A stretch of DNA of 64,000 nt from Acidobacteriota bacterium. Its GTDB lineage: Bacteria > Acidobacteriota > Thermoanaerobaculia > Multivoradales > Multivoraceae. The position numbers and the translations under genes were made by a program. The notes beneath the pieces are model-generated. The model saw nothing but the letters and a program-made list of their open reading frames with translations, was not told where the DNA came from and did not search any database. Below are positions 16,643 to 23,915 of the stretch, piece after piece (the stretch's first letter is position 1; each line of letters opens with the position of its first letter). Where the stretch lies: NCBI GenBank assembly GCA_029263415.1, contig JAJCXN010000019.1:1-64000 (forward strand), written 5' to 3'.

Positions 16643-17713
16643 CTACCCGCTCCCAACCTTCGCCTGCACCCGCGCAACGATTTCACCCATCCGCGCCGCC
16701 ACCTCTTCGGGCACCCGGAACGTACTCATCCACAACAGTACGTCGAGATCTTCAGCCGTCGCACTCCTCCGACCGCGCAACAACGCCCGACCGCGGATCA
16801 GCTTGACCGCCTTGACCAAAAAGCTGCGATCGGTGAGCAGTGAGTTCGACTCATCGCACTCTTCATCGGTGACCAGCGTACGCAACACCTCCAAGAGTCC
16901 GGCACGCACGCCGTCTGGCACCTCGACGTTCGAGAGCTCGTCATAGGCGCGATCGAGATCTTCGCGATCGATGACCGCACTCGGTTCGGGCCGTTCTTCG
17001 ACGTCGCCTGACGCGAATCGATCGATCAGCTCCCGCGCGGCTTCGCCGCCGTCGTGAATCAAGCCACGAACCCGCAGCTGCAAGGCAAACCGGTCGAGGT
17101 TCGCGGGATCAAGAGGCTCGTTGTAGTACTCGTCGTCCATCGGGTTGCCGGTCGCGATCGCGGTCAACAGTGGAATCTCGTCGCTGCCGAAGCGACGCTC
17201 ATTGAGCAGGCGCAGCAGCACGTTGAGCGCTTCACCCGGGGCCCGCGAAATGTCGTCGAGTACGCAGATCTCGGCGACCAACAGACCGCCCGGTTCAATG
17301 CGTTGGTGAATGCGTTCGCCAATCGACGCACCGGGCGCTTCTGCGGCCGGCGGCTTTGCATCAGACGGCCCTGCGTCCGGCGCCGGCGCCCCCCCTGGAC
17401 CTGCAAGCAGCTCTTCTGGGGCTTGCTCGATCGGTCGGCGCTCGAGCACGATGTCACCGACCAACTCCGCAAGCCGCGTGTCGCGGTGCAACTGGTAAAA
17501 GAAGAACTCGAGCCCGCAACCGCTGGCAACAATCTCAGCCAGCCGGGTCTTTGCGGTTCCTGGCGGCCCTTCGATGTAAATGTGCTCGCGACATACGAGA
17601 GCCAGCAGCAACGCTTCTTTGACGTCATCGTGCGCTACGACATGCTGATCCAGCAGTCGTGCGAGGCCAGCTAGTGGAGTGGACGGTTGCTCTGCAACAG
17701 GTTCGGCGGTCAT
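16643..17713 (-). CDS. MoxR/RavA-type AAA+ ATPase
   Basis: 356 residues. Walker A GPPGTAKT at 49-56; Walker B region ICVLDDISRAPGEALN at about 149-162; sensor 1 IATGNP; then DPANLDRFALQLRV and the lid with sensor 2 and LLTDRSFLVKAVKLIRGRALL. This is the MoxR family, chaperone-like ATPases that usually work with VWA-domain proteins to insert cofactors or mature enzymes. The second Walker B acidic residue is Asp, not Glu. A Pro/Ala-rich insert occupies about 97-131. It is related to the AAA half of the gene at 20054 (shared HRDTR and RAPGEAL). It diverges from the dehydrogenase gene at 18224 across a hairpin-repeat array. Confidence 0.9.
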   Translation of the reverse strand: MTAEPVAEQPSTPLAGLARLLDQHVVAHDDVKEALLLALVCREHIYIEGPPGTAKTRLAEIVASGCGLEFFFYQLHRDTRLAELVGDIVLERRPIEQAPEELLAGPGGAPAPDAGPSDAKPPAAEAPGASIGERIHQRIEPGGLLVAEICVLDDISRAPGEALNVLLRLLNERRFGSDEIPLLTAIATGNPMDDEYYNEPLDPANLDRFALQLRVRGLIHDGGEAARELIDRFASGDVEERPEPSAVIDREDLDRAYDELSNVEVPDGVRAGLLEVLRTLVTDEECDESNSLLTDRSFLVKAVKLIRGRALLRGRRSATAEDLDVLLWMSTFRVPEEVAARMGEIVARVQAKVGSG

Positions 17714-17864
17714 TCTCTTCGAGAGTCTCTAGTGATTCACACGTTTTGATTCAAAAAGGCGATTCAACCGCGAGGTCCTCGCCAAACGGGCCAACCGAGA
17801 GGTTCAAATCGGCACCGCACTTTATCGGGTTGCAAGTTCGGACCCTCTTGATCCTAGGGATGGC

Positions 17865-17994
17865 GCAGCAAACCTGCGTCTAGCGATCCCGCGGCAAACC
17901 CGCGTCTAGCGATCCCGCAGCAAACCTGCGTCTAGCGATCCCGCGGCAAACCCGCGCCTAGCGATCCCGCGGCAAACCCGCGCCTAGCGATCCC
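17865..17994. repeat. Five 26-bp tandem repeats forming covarying hairpins
   Basis: Units start at 17865, 17891, 17917, 17943 and 17969. Each contains a short inverted repeat around CAAAC. Units 1 and 3 have GCAG...CTGC, units 2, 4 and 5 have GCGG...CCGC, so both arms change together and pairing is kept. The rest of the unit is (T/C)CTAGCGATCCC. The array lies in the intergenic region between the divergent MoxR and dehydrogenase genes, upstream of both. Confidence 0.9.
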
Positions 17995-18223
17995 GCGAAA
18001 ACTCCGCCCAGGCACTACAATGACCCTCCCGCCCCACGAATAAGACTCCCCCATAACCCTAAGGCGCAAGGCCTCATTGGTGATCAAGCCAATTGCTATG
18101 GGGGAGCCAACGACACTGTACTGCGAAATCCATCTTCCGATCAGTCGATCTCGTACACCTGAACAGGTCCCAACCACTAGCTCTTAGGCGCGCGACCTGC
18201 TCGTGAGCATGGAGGAGATTCGA

Positions 18224-19972
18224 ATGCCTCAACCGTCTGCAACCAAACAGCTCTTCGTGTCTCTCGCAGCCGCTGCAGCGCTCACGAGCCTCGTCTTGGC
18301 CGCGGCACCGGCGACCGCTCGGTCTAGCCAAGCCACTCAGCCAGGCCAGCCAGCTCAGGCACCACAGTCAGCCCAGCCAGCGCAGCCGGCCCCACAAGTC
18401 GACTTTGCGACCGACATCCAACCCTTCTTCGCCGCTTATTGCCACGAATGCCACGGCCCCGAACGCGCAACGCGAGAGGCCAATCTAAGGCTTGACGAAA
18501 AGCAGTTCGCCTTCCGCGACCTGGGCGCTGGCTACCACACCATTGTGCCCGGTGATGCCGAAGGCAGCGAGGTGTTCGCGCGCATCAACTCAGAGTTCGC
18601 TGAAGATCGCATGCCGCCCTACGCGACCGGCATCGAGCTCACCAAGGACGAGATCAACCTCGTTAAGCGCTGGATCAACGAGGGTGCCAACTGGCCCGAC
18701 ATCGACCCGAACGCCGCCAACACGGCTGCTGAAACCGCAACCACCGCCGCCCGACCGCGCCGCGGCATGTCTGGCATTCCCGCGATCAGCCTCCCCGATC
18801 AACCGATCATCATCAACACGCACGCCATCCCCGAAGTCCGCCTCGTGGTCCTCGCCCGCGGTCTCTCACACCCGTGGTCGCTGGCGTTCCTGCCCAAGGG
18901 CGACATGCTGATCACCGAGCGCAGTGGCAATCTGCGCATCGTGCGCGACGGCGTACTGGTTCCCGCGCCCATCTCAGGCATCCCCACCGACATCATCGCC
19001 AAAGGACTCTCGGGCATGATGGAAGTCGCGATCCATCCCGATTTCGAGAACAACGGCTACGTCTACTTGACCTATACCCGCGACCTCAAAGAGGCTGGCG
19101 GCACCGTGGCCCTGGTGCGGGGCGTGCTCGAAGGCCTAACGCTCACCAACGTCGAAGATGTGTTCGTCGCCGAACCTTGGGTGAGCGACGATCAAGCTGG
19201 AACAACCCAAGGCGGCAACTCCTCAGCGACCGCTTCAGCGCGACTCGCCTTCGCTCCAGATGGCAAGCTGTTCATGACCATGGGTGGCTCGTTCGGCGTC
19301 GAGCGCGACGATGGCACCTCGAGCTTCTTTGGCAACGGTATGTTGGCGCAAGATCCCAACAGTCACGCGGGCAAGTTGCTGCGCCTCAACGACGACGGTA
19401 CAGCGCCTAAAGACAACCCGTTTTATGGCCGTCCGGACCACAAGCCGGAGGTCTACTCAATCGGTCACCGCAACCAGATGGGGCTCGTTTTCCATCCAAC
19501 AACTGGCCAGCCCTACGCCACCGAGCACGGACCCCAAGGTGGCGACGAGCTCAACGCAATTGAACCCGGTGGCAACTACGGGTGGCCGGTGGTTTCCTAC
19601 GGCCGTCACTACGACGGACCACGCATCGCTAAGCAGTTCTGGCGAGAAGGCATGAAGGAGCCGCTGGTCTACTGGGTACCTTCCATCGCGCCCTCTGGGC
19701 TCGCGTTCTACACCGGTGAGCAGTTTCCCGAATGGAAAGGCAACCTGTTTGTTGGCGCGCTGATGGAAGGCCGGATTCCGCGTACAGGTCACCTCGAGCG
19801 CATCATCTTCAATCCAGCGGGGGAAGAACTCGGCCGCGAATCGCTGCTCACCGATCTCCGGCAACGCATCCGCGATGTCAGGCAAGGTCCAGACGGCTTG
19901 ATCTACATCCTCACTGAGGAAGCACAGGCCGCCTTGATCCGCTTAGAACCGGTGCCCGCGCCCGCTCCTTAG
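18224..19972 (+). CDS. Secreted c-type cytochrome domain fused to PQQ-type sugar dehydrogenase propeller
   Basis: ATG 18224 follows GGAGGAG by 6 bases; the N-terminus is a signal peptide (LFVSLAAAAALTSLVLAAAP, cleaved near ATA). After a Gln/Pro/Ala linker, residues 66-165 are a Planctomycete-type cytochrome c domain with heme motif C-H-E-C-H and a distal MPPY methionine. Residues 200-575 are a six-bladed GSDH/aldose sugar dehydrogenase propeller: GLSHPWSLAFLPKGDMLITER, HPDFENNGYVYLTYT, GHRNQMGLVFHP, HGPQGGDELNAIEPGGNYGW. The expected catalytic His in the 'GxHxGGRL' segment is not seen (GGNSSATASARLAF). It would oxidise sugars or alcohols in the periplasm and pass electrons to the heme, if active. 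Confidence 0.85.
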   Translation: MPQPSATKQLFVSLAAAAALTSLVLAAAPATARSSQATQPGQPAQAPQSAQPAQPAPQVDFATDIQPFFAAYCHECHGPERATREANLRLDEKQFAFRDLGAGYHTIVPGDAEGSEVFARINSEFAEDRMPPYATGIELTKDEINLVKRWINEGANWPDIDPNAANTAAETATTAARPRRGMSGIPAISLPDQPIIINTHAIPEVRLVVLARGLSHPWSLAFLPKGDMLITERSGNLRIVRDGVLVPAPISGIPTDIIAKGLSGMMEVAIHPDFENNGYVYLTYTRDLKEAGGTVALVRGVLEGLTLTNVEDVFVAEPWVSDDQAGTTQGGNSSATASARLAFAPDGKLFMTMGGSFGVERDDGTSSFFGNGMLAQDPNSHAGKLLRLNDDGTAPKDNPFYGRPDHKPEVYSIGHRNQMGLVFHPTTGQPYATEHGPQGGDELNAIEPGGNYGWPVVSYGRHYDGPRIAKQFWREGMKEPLVYWVPSIAPSGLAFYTGEQFPEWKGNLFVGALMEGRIPRTGHLERIIFNPAGEELGRESLLTDLRQRIRDVRQGPDGLIYILTEEAQAALIRLEPVPAPAP

Positions 19973-20053
19973 CTAAGCGCCCCACGCAAGCCGGCTCTTA
20001 GGTTCGCCGGGTCGGGTTGGATCGGGCGTTGTACCGGCGTTGGACAGGGCACC

Positions 20054-22045
20054 CTAAGCCGGCGCGGCAACCATCGTTGCTTCGGCAACATCACCCGGAG
20101 AACCAGGAGCACCAGGAGCACCAGGAGCACCAGGCAGGGCACCACGCTCAGACAGCACCAAACTGCCACTCCGCTCGATCGCTTGAAACCGCAACCCCGA
20201 TGTCTCGTGCGAAATCGAGTCGAGTACCGGCGGACTCGCACCATCGCCGACGAACACCGTGTGCAAACTAACGCCAAGCTTCTTGGCCAAAGCTCGCTCG
20301 GCGCGGACCTGCGTATCCCCTAGGATCGGCAACCCATCGGTGAGCATCACCACATGCCGGTTCGCCCCGCGCCTGCCGCGCAGGGCATCCAAGGCCATGC
20401 GCAATGGAGCTTCGTAGTTGGTCTGCCCCATGGGACGCGCCTCACGCACCAACTGATTGAGCTGCTCGTAGCGACGATGTAGCAAGCGGCCCCCAAGTAT
20501 GCGTGGAATCGCTCGCTGATGAAATTCGAGGTAGCCCACCCGCATCCGTCGTCTTGCAGCTGCCCGCACCAAGCCGCAGATCAACTCACTCGCCCAATCG
20601 TTACGGAAGCCCGCCATGGAGCTCGAAACGTCGCGAGCGATGACCACCGCGCCACCGAGCGTTCGGCGCCTGCGCCGCAGCACGCGCGGCGGCCCAGCCA
20701 AGGTGCCGTCGACCAACAACAGTGCATCCAGTGGGTCCGCGTCAATCAACTCGTCAAATCGACGCAACGGCCTGAAACCGCGCGGCTGACCGCCTGGGTC
20801 ATCGTCCAGATCGCTACGTCCACGATCCAGCCGACCCTCAAACGCCTTGATCAACGGCTCGACATCAGCGGGACGCGGTTTGCGACGACGAGGCGGCAGC
20901 GCTGGCGCTTCGGGCAACTCCGCCTCGGTGGTCGGCGCACCCGGAACTTGTCCGGGCAGAGCATCGGTCATCACCTGCTCGTTGGCACCATCGGCAGTCA
21001 TCGGCAGTCCCTGATCGCCCTCCTCGCTGGTGCTCATAGACTCGGGTGAAGGCACTGCGATCGCTTCGTGCAAGACCTCTTCGAGCACGTCTAACAATCC
21101 TTGTGGCAATCGCTGCGCAACCATCACGCGCAACACCCGAAGATCTTCAACACCGACCACCGCAGCACCACGGACAGCGGCATGCGCGCGCAGCACTTTG
21201 GGCAAGACGGCGCCAAACACCCGATCCGATAGCAGCGCCCGACCATCGCCACCGCGAGTCGCTGCGCGCACGCGTGCTGCCAGCGCCAGGACGGTCTCTC
21301 GCACGGAGGCCTGCACGTCTTCAGGATACGGAATCCGCGTGACCCAGTCCTGCAACCGCAGCCGCTCCGCCGCGTTCAGCTCTGCCAGCCGAACCCCGGG
21401 CTCAGCTCGCTCGAGACTCGAATCCAAGACCGCGCGACACAGCCCCCATCGCCGCGCGGTCACCAGACCCTCCATGCGTACCTGAAGCGCAAATCGATCC
21501 AGCTGACTGGGCTCCAACGGATCGACAGCAACCCCCTCGTGCCCGACCTCGCCACCCGGTAACGCCATGGTTGCCACCGCCGTCTCCAGTGGCAAGCGCA
21601 TCATCCCGCCTCGACCGAGATCTACAACCCGGCTGCCCAAAAGCTGCAGCAGTGGCGCCAACGCTTCGCCGGGCGCTCGTCCCAGATTGTCTAGCACCAC
21701 CAACTGAGCCTTCAGCATCCGACCCGGTTCAAGATCGAACGACAGCCGCTCCGAGTTCCCGTGCACTCGACGATGAAGATTCACTTCACCCAACAGATCC
21801 TCACGTCGCGTATCTCGATGAAACGAGCACAGGTGAACGTCCGCGCCCATCGCCCCGAGCCCTGCTTCTGCGAGCAAGCTCTTGCCGCACCCTGGAGCCC
21901 CCTCCAACAGCACATGCTCTCGAGCGAGCACGCCAATCAGTACGGCCAGCTTCGCCTGCTCTTGGCCCACGAGTACAGCGTCCAAGCGCCGACGCAAGCC
22001 TTCCACTAGGTCCAGCGCAAAAGAATCGATCCGCTCAGTCGTCAT
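20054..22045 (-). CDS. MoxR-type AAA+ ATPase fused to VWA domain (ChlD/BchD-like)
   Basis: 663 residues from ATG 22045 (the frame reaches TTG 22069). Residues 1-330 are a MoxR AAA+ module: Walker A GAPGCGKS at 49-56, Walker B LVVLDNLGRAPGEAL (Asp-Asn, not Asp-Glu). After a Pro/Arg linker, a VWA domain follows from about 470: MIDAS motif DVSSSM, a Thr in GQTNYEAPL, and LTDGLP, so the metal site looks complete. The layout is that of magnesium-chelatase D-like and MoxR-associated proteins. The C-terminus has a Gly-Ala-Pro triplet repeat encoded by a 9-bp DNA repeat. A small gene lies 37 bp upstream in the same direction. Confidence 0.85.
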   Translation of the reverse strand: MTTERIDSFALDLVEGLRRRLDAVLVGQEQAKLAVLIGVLAREHVLLEGAPGCGKSLLAEAGLGAMGADVHLCSFHRDTRREDLLGEVNLHRRVHGNSERLSFDLEPGRMLKAQLVVLDNLGRAPGEALAPLLQLLGSRVVDLGRGGMMRLPLETAVATMALPGGEVGHEGVAVDPLEPSQLDRFALQVRMEGLVTARRWGLCRAVLDSSLERAEPGVRLAELNAAERLRLQDWVTRIPYPEDVQASVRETVLALAARVRAATRGGDGRALLSDRVFGAVLPKVLRAHAAVRGAAVVGVEDLRVLRVMVAQRLPQGLLDVLEEVLHEAIAVPSPESMSTSEEGDQGLPMTADGANEQVMTDALPGQVPGAPTTEAELPEAPALPPRRRKPRPADVEPLIKAFEGRLDRGRSDLDDDPGGQPRGFRPLRRFDELIDADPLDALLLVDGTLAGPPRVLRRRRRTLGGAVVIARDVSSSMAGFRNDWASELICGLVRAAARRRMRVGYLEFHQRAIPRILGGRLLHRRYEQLNQLVREARPMGQTNYEAPLRMALDALRGRRGANRHVVMLTDGLPILGDTQVRAERALAKKLGVSLHTVFVGDGASPPVLDSISHETSGLRFQAIERSGSLVLSERGALPGAPGAPGAPGSPGDVAEATMVAAPA

Positions 22046-22082
22046 GCAAGCACAATACCGCGGACCCAAGGCGCCGCCGACA

Positions 22083-22631
22083 TTACAGCTCGGACGCCAT
22101 CGACAGGTCTACCAGTTCAGTCAGGTTCAGCATCCAGGACGGCCCATCTTTCTCAACAACGAACCGTTTGTCCTGCTTTAGATCCCTGGCCAAGGCCTCC
22201 TCCTCGAAGCACAAGTACTCACCCCAGAACACCATGAACCGAATCTCGCAAACATCCGCCCACTCCGCCTCTGCCTTCAACCACTGATAGATCCGTTCCC
22301 TGGTTCCCTTACCCAGTCGCACCACCGACGGCTCAAAGAGCCACTCGAAGTCGCGCTCACTGAGCCCCTGCTTGAAGAGCACGTCCAAGATCAGCTCCTG
22401 CACCTCGTAGGCGTCTGGACGCTGGGTGTGCATCACCGTCAACCAACGCATTGCCGGCTTCAAAGCCCCCTGCTCAATCAGTTCGTCGCACAGATCCAGA
22501 TCTCGGTACCACTGCTGCTCTTGTTCAAAGCGATTGGTGCTCTCGCTAACCACTCCCGCTCCTTGAACCCTGAACGCCGCGATCGACTCCTGATCAGCGA
22601 CGCTCCAATGCTCTAGGTCTTGCAAGGTCAT
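22083..22631 (-). CDS. Hypothetical protein upstream of MoxR-VWA gene
   Basis: 182 residues, acidic, helical, with many Trp, Glu and Leu (FEQEQQWYRDLDLCDELIEQG, then LKPAMRWLTVMHTQRPDAYE, similar to a TPR-like helical pair). No signal peptide or membrane segment. I do not recognise a family. ATG 22631 is the start; the stop is 37 bp before the MoxR-VWA gene, so the two are likely cotranscribed and this protein may be a partner or adaptor of the ATPase (inference). Confidence 0.65.
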   Translation of the reverse strand: MTLQDLEHWSVADQESIAAFRVQGAGVVSESTNRFEQEQQWYRDLDLCDELIEQGALKPAMRWLTVMHTQRPDAYEVQELILDVLFKQGLSERDFEWLFEPSVVRLGKGTRERIYQWLKAEAEWADVCEIRFMVFWGEYLCFEEEALARDLKQDKRFVVEKDGPSWMLNLTELVDLSMASEL

Positions 22632-22792
22632 GCTCTTCGGTCTCCATAGCTCTTGAGGATGCCGGCGTGAATCGCCTCGGCTCGATCGCCCCCGTATTGG
22701 TGCGGCCGATGCCCTATGTCCTCATTCACCAAAGACGTCAATTGCAAGCGCGCAAGCTCAAATCGGCCTCAGACCAGGAACAACCCTCGTAC

Positions 22793-22809
22793 TATTAGAA
22801 TCTCTAATA
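22793..22809. promoter_or_regulatory. Palindrome upstream of LysR gene (candidate LysR box)
   Basis: TATTAGA, three bases, TCTAATA: perfect 7-bp inverted repeat that also fits T-N11-A. It lies 25 bp before the -35 element of the LysR promoter, a position suited to autoregulation. Confidence 0.55.
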
Positions 22810-22834
22810 TCTAGACTACGCACATTAGATTTCC

Positions 22835-22863
22835 TTGACATAGAGGTGTCGAGCGTCTAGAAT
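22835..22863 (+). promoter_or_regulatory. Sigma-70 promoter of LysR gene, probably leaderless
   Basis: TTGACA (22835-22840), 17 bp, TAGAAT (22858-22863). The ATG of the regulator gene is only 9 bp after the -10, so transcription would start within a few bases of the start codon, with no room for a ribosome binding site. Confidence 0.7.
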
Positions 22864-22872
22864 CCGCCACCC

Positions 22873-23799
22873 ATGCAAGACCTACGACTATTCTGCGACA
22901 TCGCCCAACTCGGCAGCATCAGCAAAGCCGCGCAGAAGCACCGCGTCACACAATCCGCGGTGAGCCAGCGTATTCGACACTTCGAGATGCGCCTTGGCGT
23001 CCAACTGCTCGATCGATCCGTACGCCCCTTCCAGCTGACCTCAGCCGGAGACTTGCTGCTCAAAGAGGGCGCTGGGCTGATCGGCCAATACTCAGATCTG
23101 ATCGACCGGGTGACCGCACTGGAGCCTGATCTCGGCCGGGAGATCCGCATCGATGCCATCTACTCTGCCGGCATCGGCCCCCTCAGATCACTTGCAAAAG
23201 CGTTTCAGAAACGCACTGGCGTCGAGGTCATCTTCGAGTTCAAGCGACCGGAAGAGGTTGCCGATTCCGTGCGCGCGCATCGCTGTGAGTTCGGCATCAT
23301 TTCGTACCCCAAGCGCTGGCGAGACCTCAAGTCCAAAGCGCTGCGCAACGAGCGCATGGCGCTGGTCTGCTCAATCGAGCACCCACTCGCACGCCGCCGC
23401 AAGATTCAAGCAAAGCAACTGAATCAGGTCGACCTGATCGGCTTTGAAAAAGACCTGCCTGTGGGTCGCTCGGTCAGACGGTACCTACGTGAACAGGGCC
23501 ACTCGGGCGAGTTCGTCAGTGCCGTCGACAACATCGACACCATCAAGTCCATGATTCTGGAAATGGCCGGCGTCGCGATCCTGCCAAGCCCGACCGTGCG
23601 TCGCGAAGTTGGCGCCGGCCTGATGAAGGTGATCGCCCTCGAGCCGGTGTTCGAACGGCCTATGGGGATCATTGTGGCGCCAAAGACCACGCTGCCGTCG
23701 GCAGCCCAAGAGTTCTTCGAAATCTTGGTCAAGGAAGCCCAGACCGGCGCCGACCAGAGCCGCCCCAATCCCAACGTCCGACGGGTCCGCGCTCGATGA
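22873..23799 (+). CDS. LysR-family transcriptional regulator
   Basis: 308 residues. The winged HTH fills residues 1-60 (FCDIAQLGSISKAAQKHRVT, QSAVSQRIRHFE, LGVQLLDRS), and the effector-binding domain with two alpha/beta lobes follows (about 92-295). It lies directly before gltB on the same strand, 116 bp apart, so regulation of glutamate synthase in the manner of GltC is a reasonable guess but rests on position only. The first ATG is used; the transcript is probably leaderless (see the promoter at 22835). Confidence 0.9.
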   Translation: MQDLRLFCDIAQLGSISKAAQKHRVTQSAVSQRIRHFEMRLGVQLLDRSVRPFQLTSAGDLLLKEGAGLIGQYSDLIDRVTALEPDLGREIRIDAIYSAGIGPLRSLAKAFQKRTGVEVIFEFKRPEEVADSVRAHRCEFGIISYPKRWRDLKSKALRNERMALVCSIEHPLARRRKIQAKQLNQVDLIGFEKDLPVGRSVRRYLREQGHSGEFVSAVDNIDTIKSMILEMAGVAILPSPTVRREVGAGLMKVIALEPVFERPMGIIVAPKTTLPSAAQEFFEILVKEAQTGADQSRPNPNVRRVRAR

Positions 23800-23820
23800 A
23801 CCCGCTGAACACACTCCGCT

Positions 23821-23834
23821 CACTGAGCTCAGTG
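23821..23834. promoter_or_regulatory. 14-bp perfect palindrome between LysR gene and gltB
   Basis: CACTGAGCTCAGTG. It sits 82 bp before the gltB start and could be an operator, or a weak hairpin. It differs from the palindrome upstream of the LysR gene. Confidence 0.4.
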
Positions 23835-23915
23835 CCCCACTCCCAGTGCGTGCTCGGCCTCAGAGGCAACACCGTTGCGCCTCTCCAACTCAATCCCGCG
23901 GTGGAGTTCTAGAGG

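Noticed and set aside
17865-17994. CRISPR array
   Set aside because: Units of 26 bp follow each other without spacers, and no cas genes are present.
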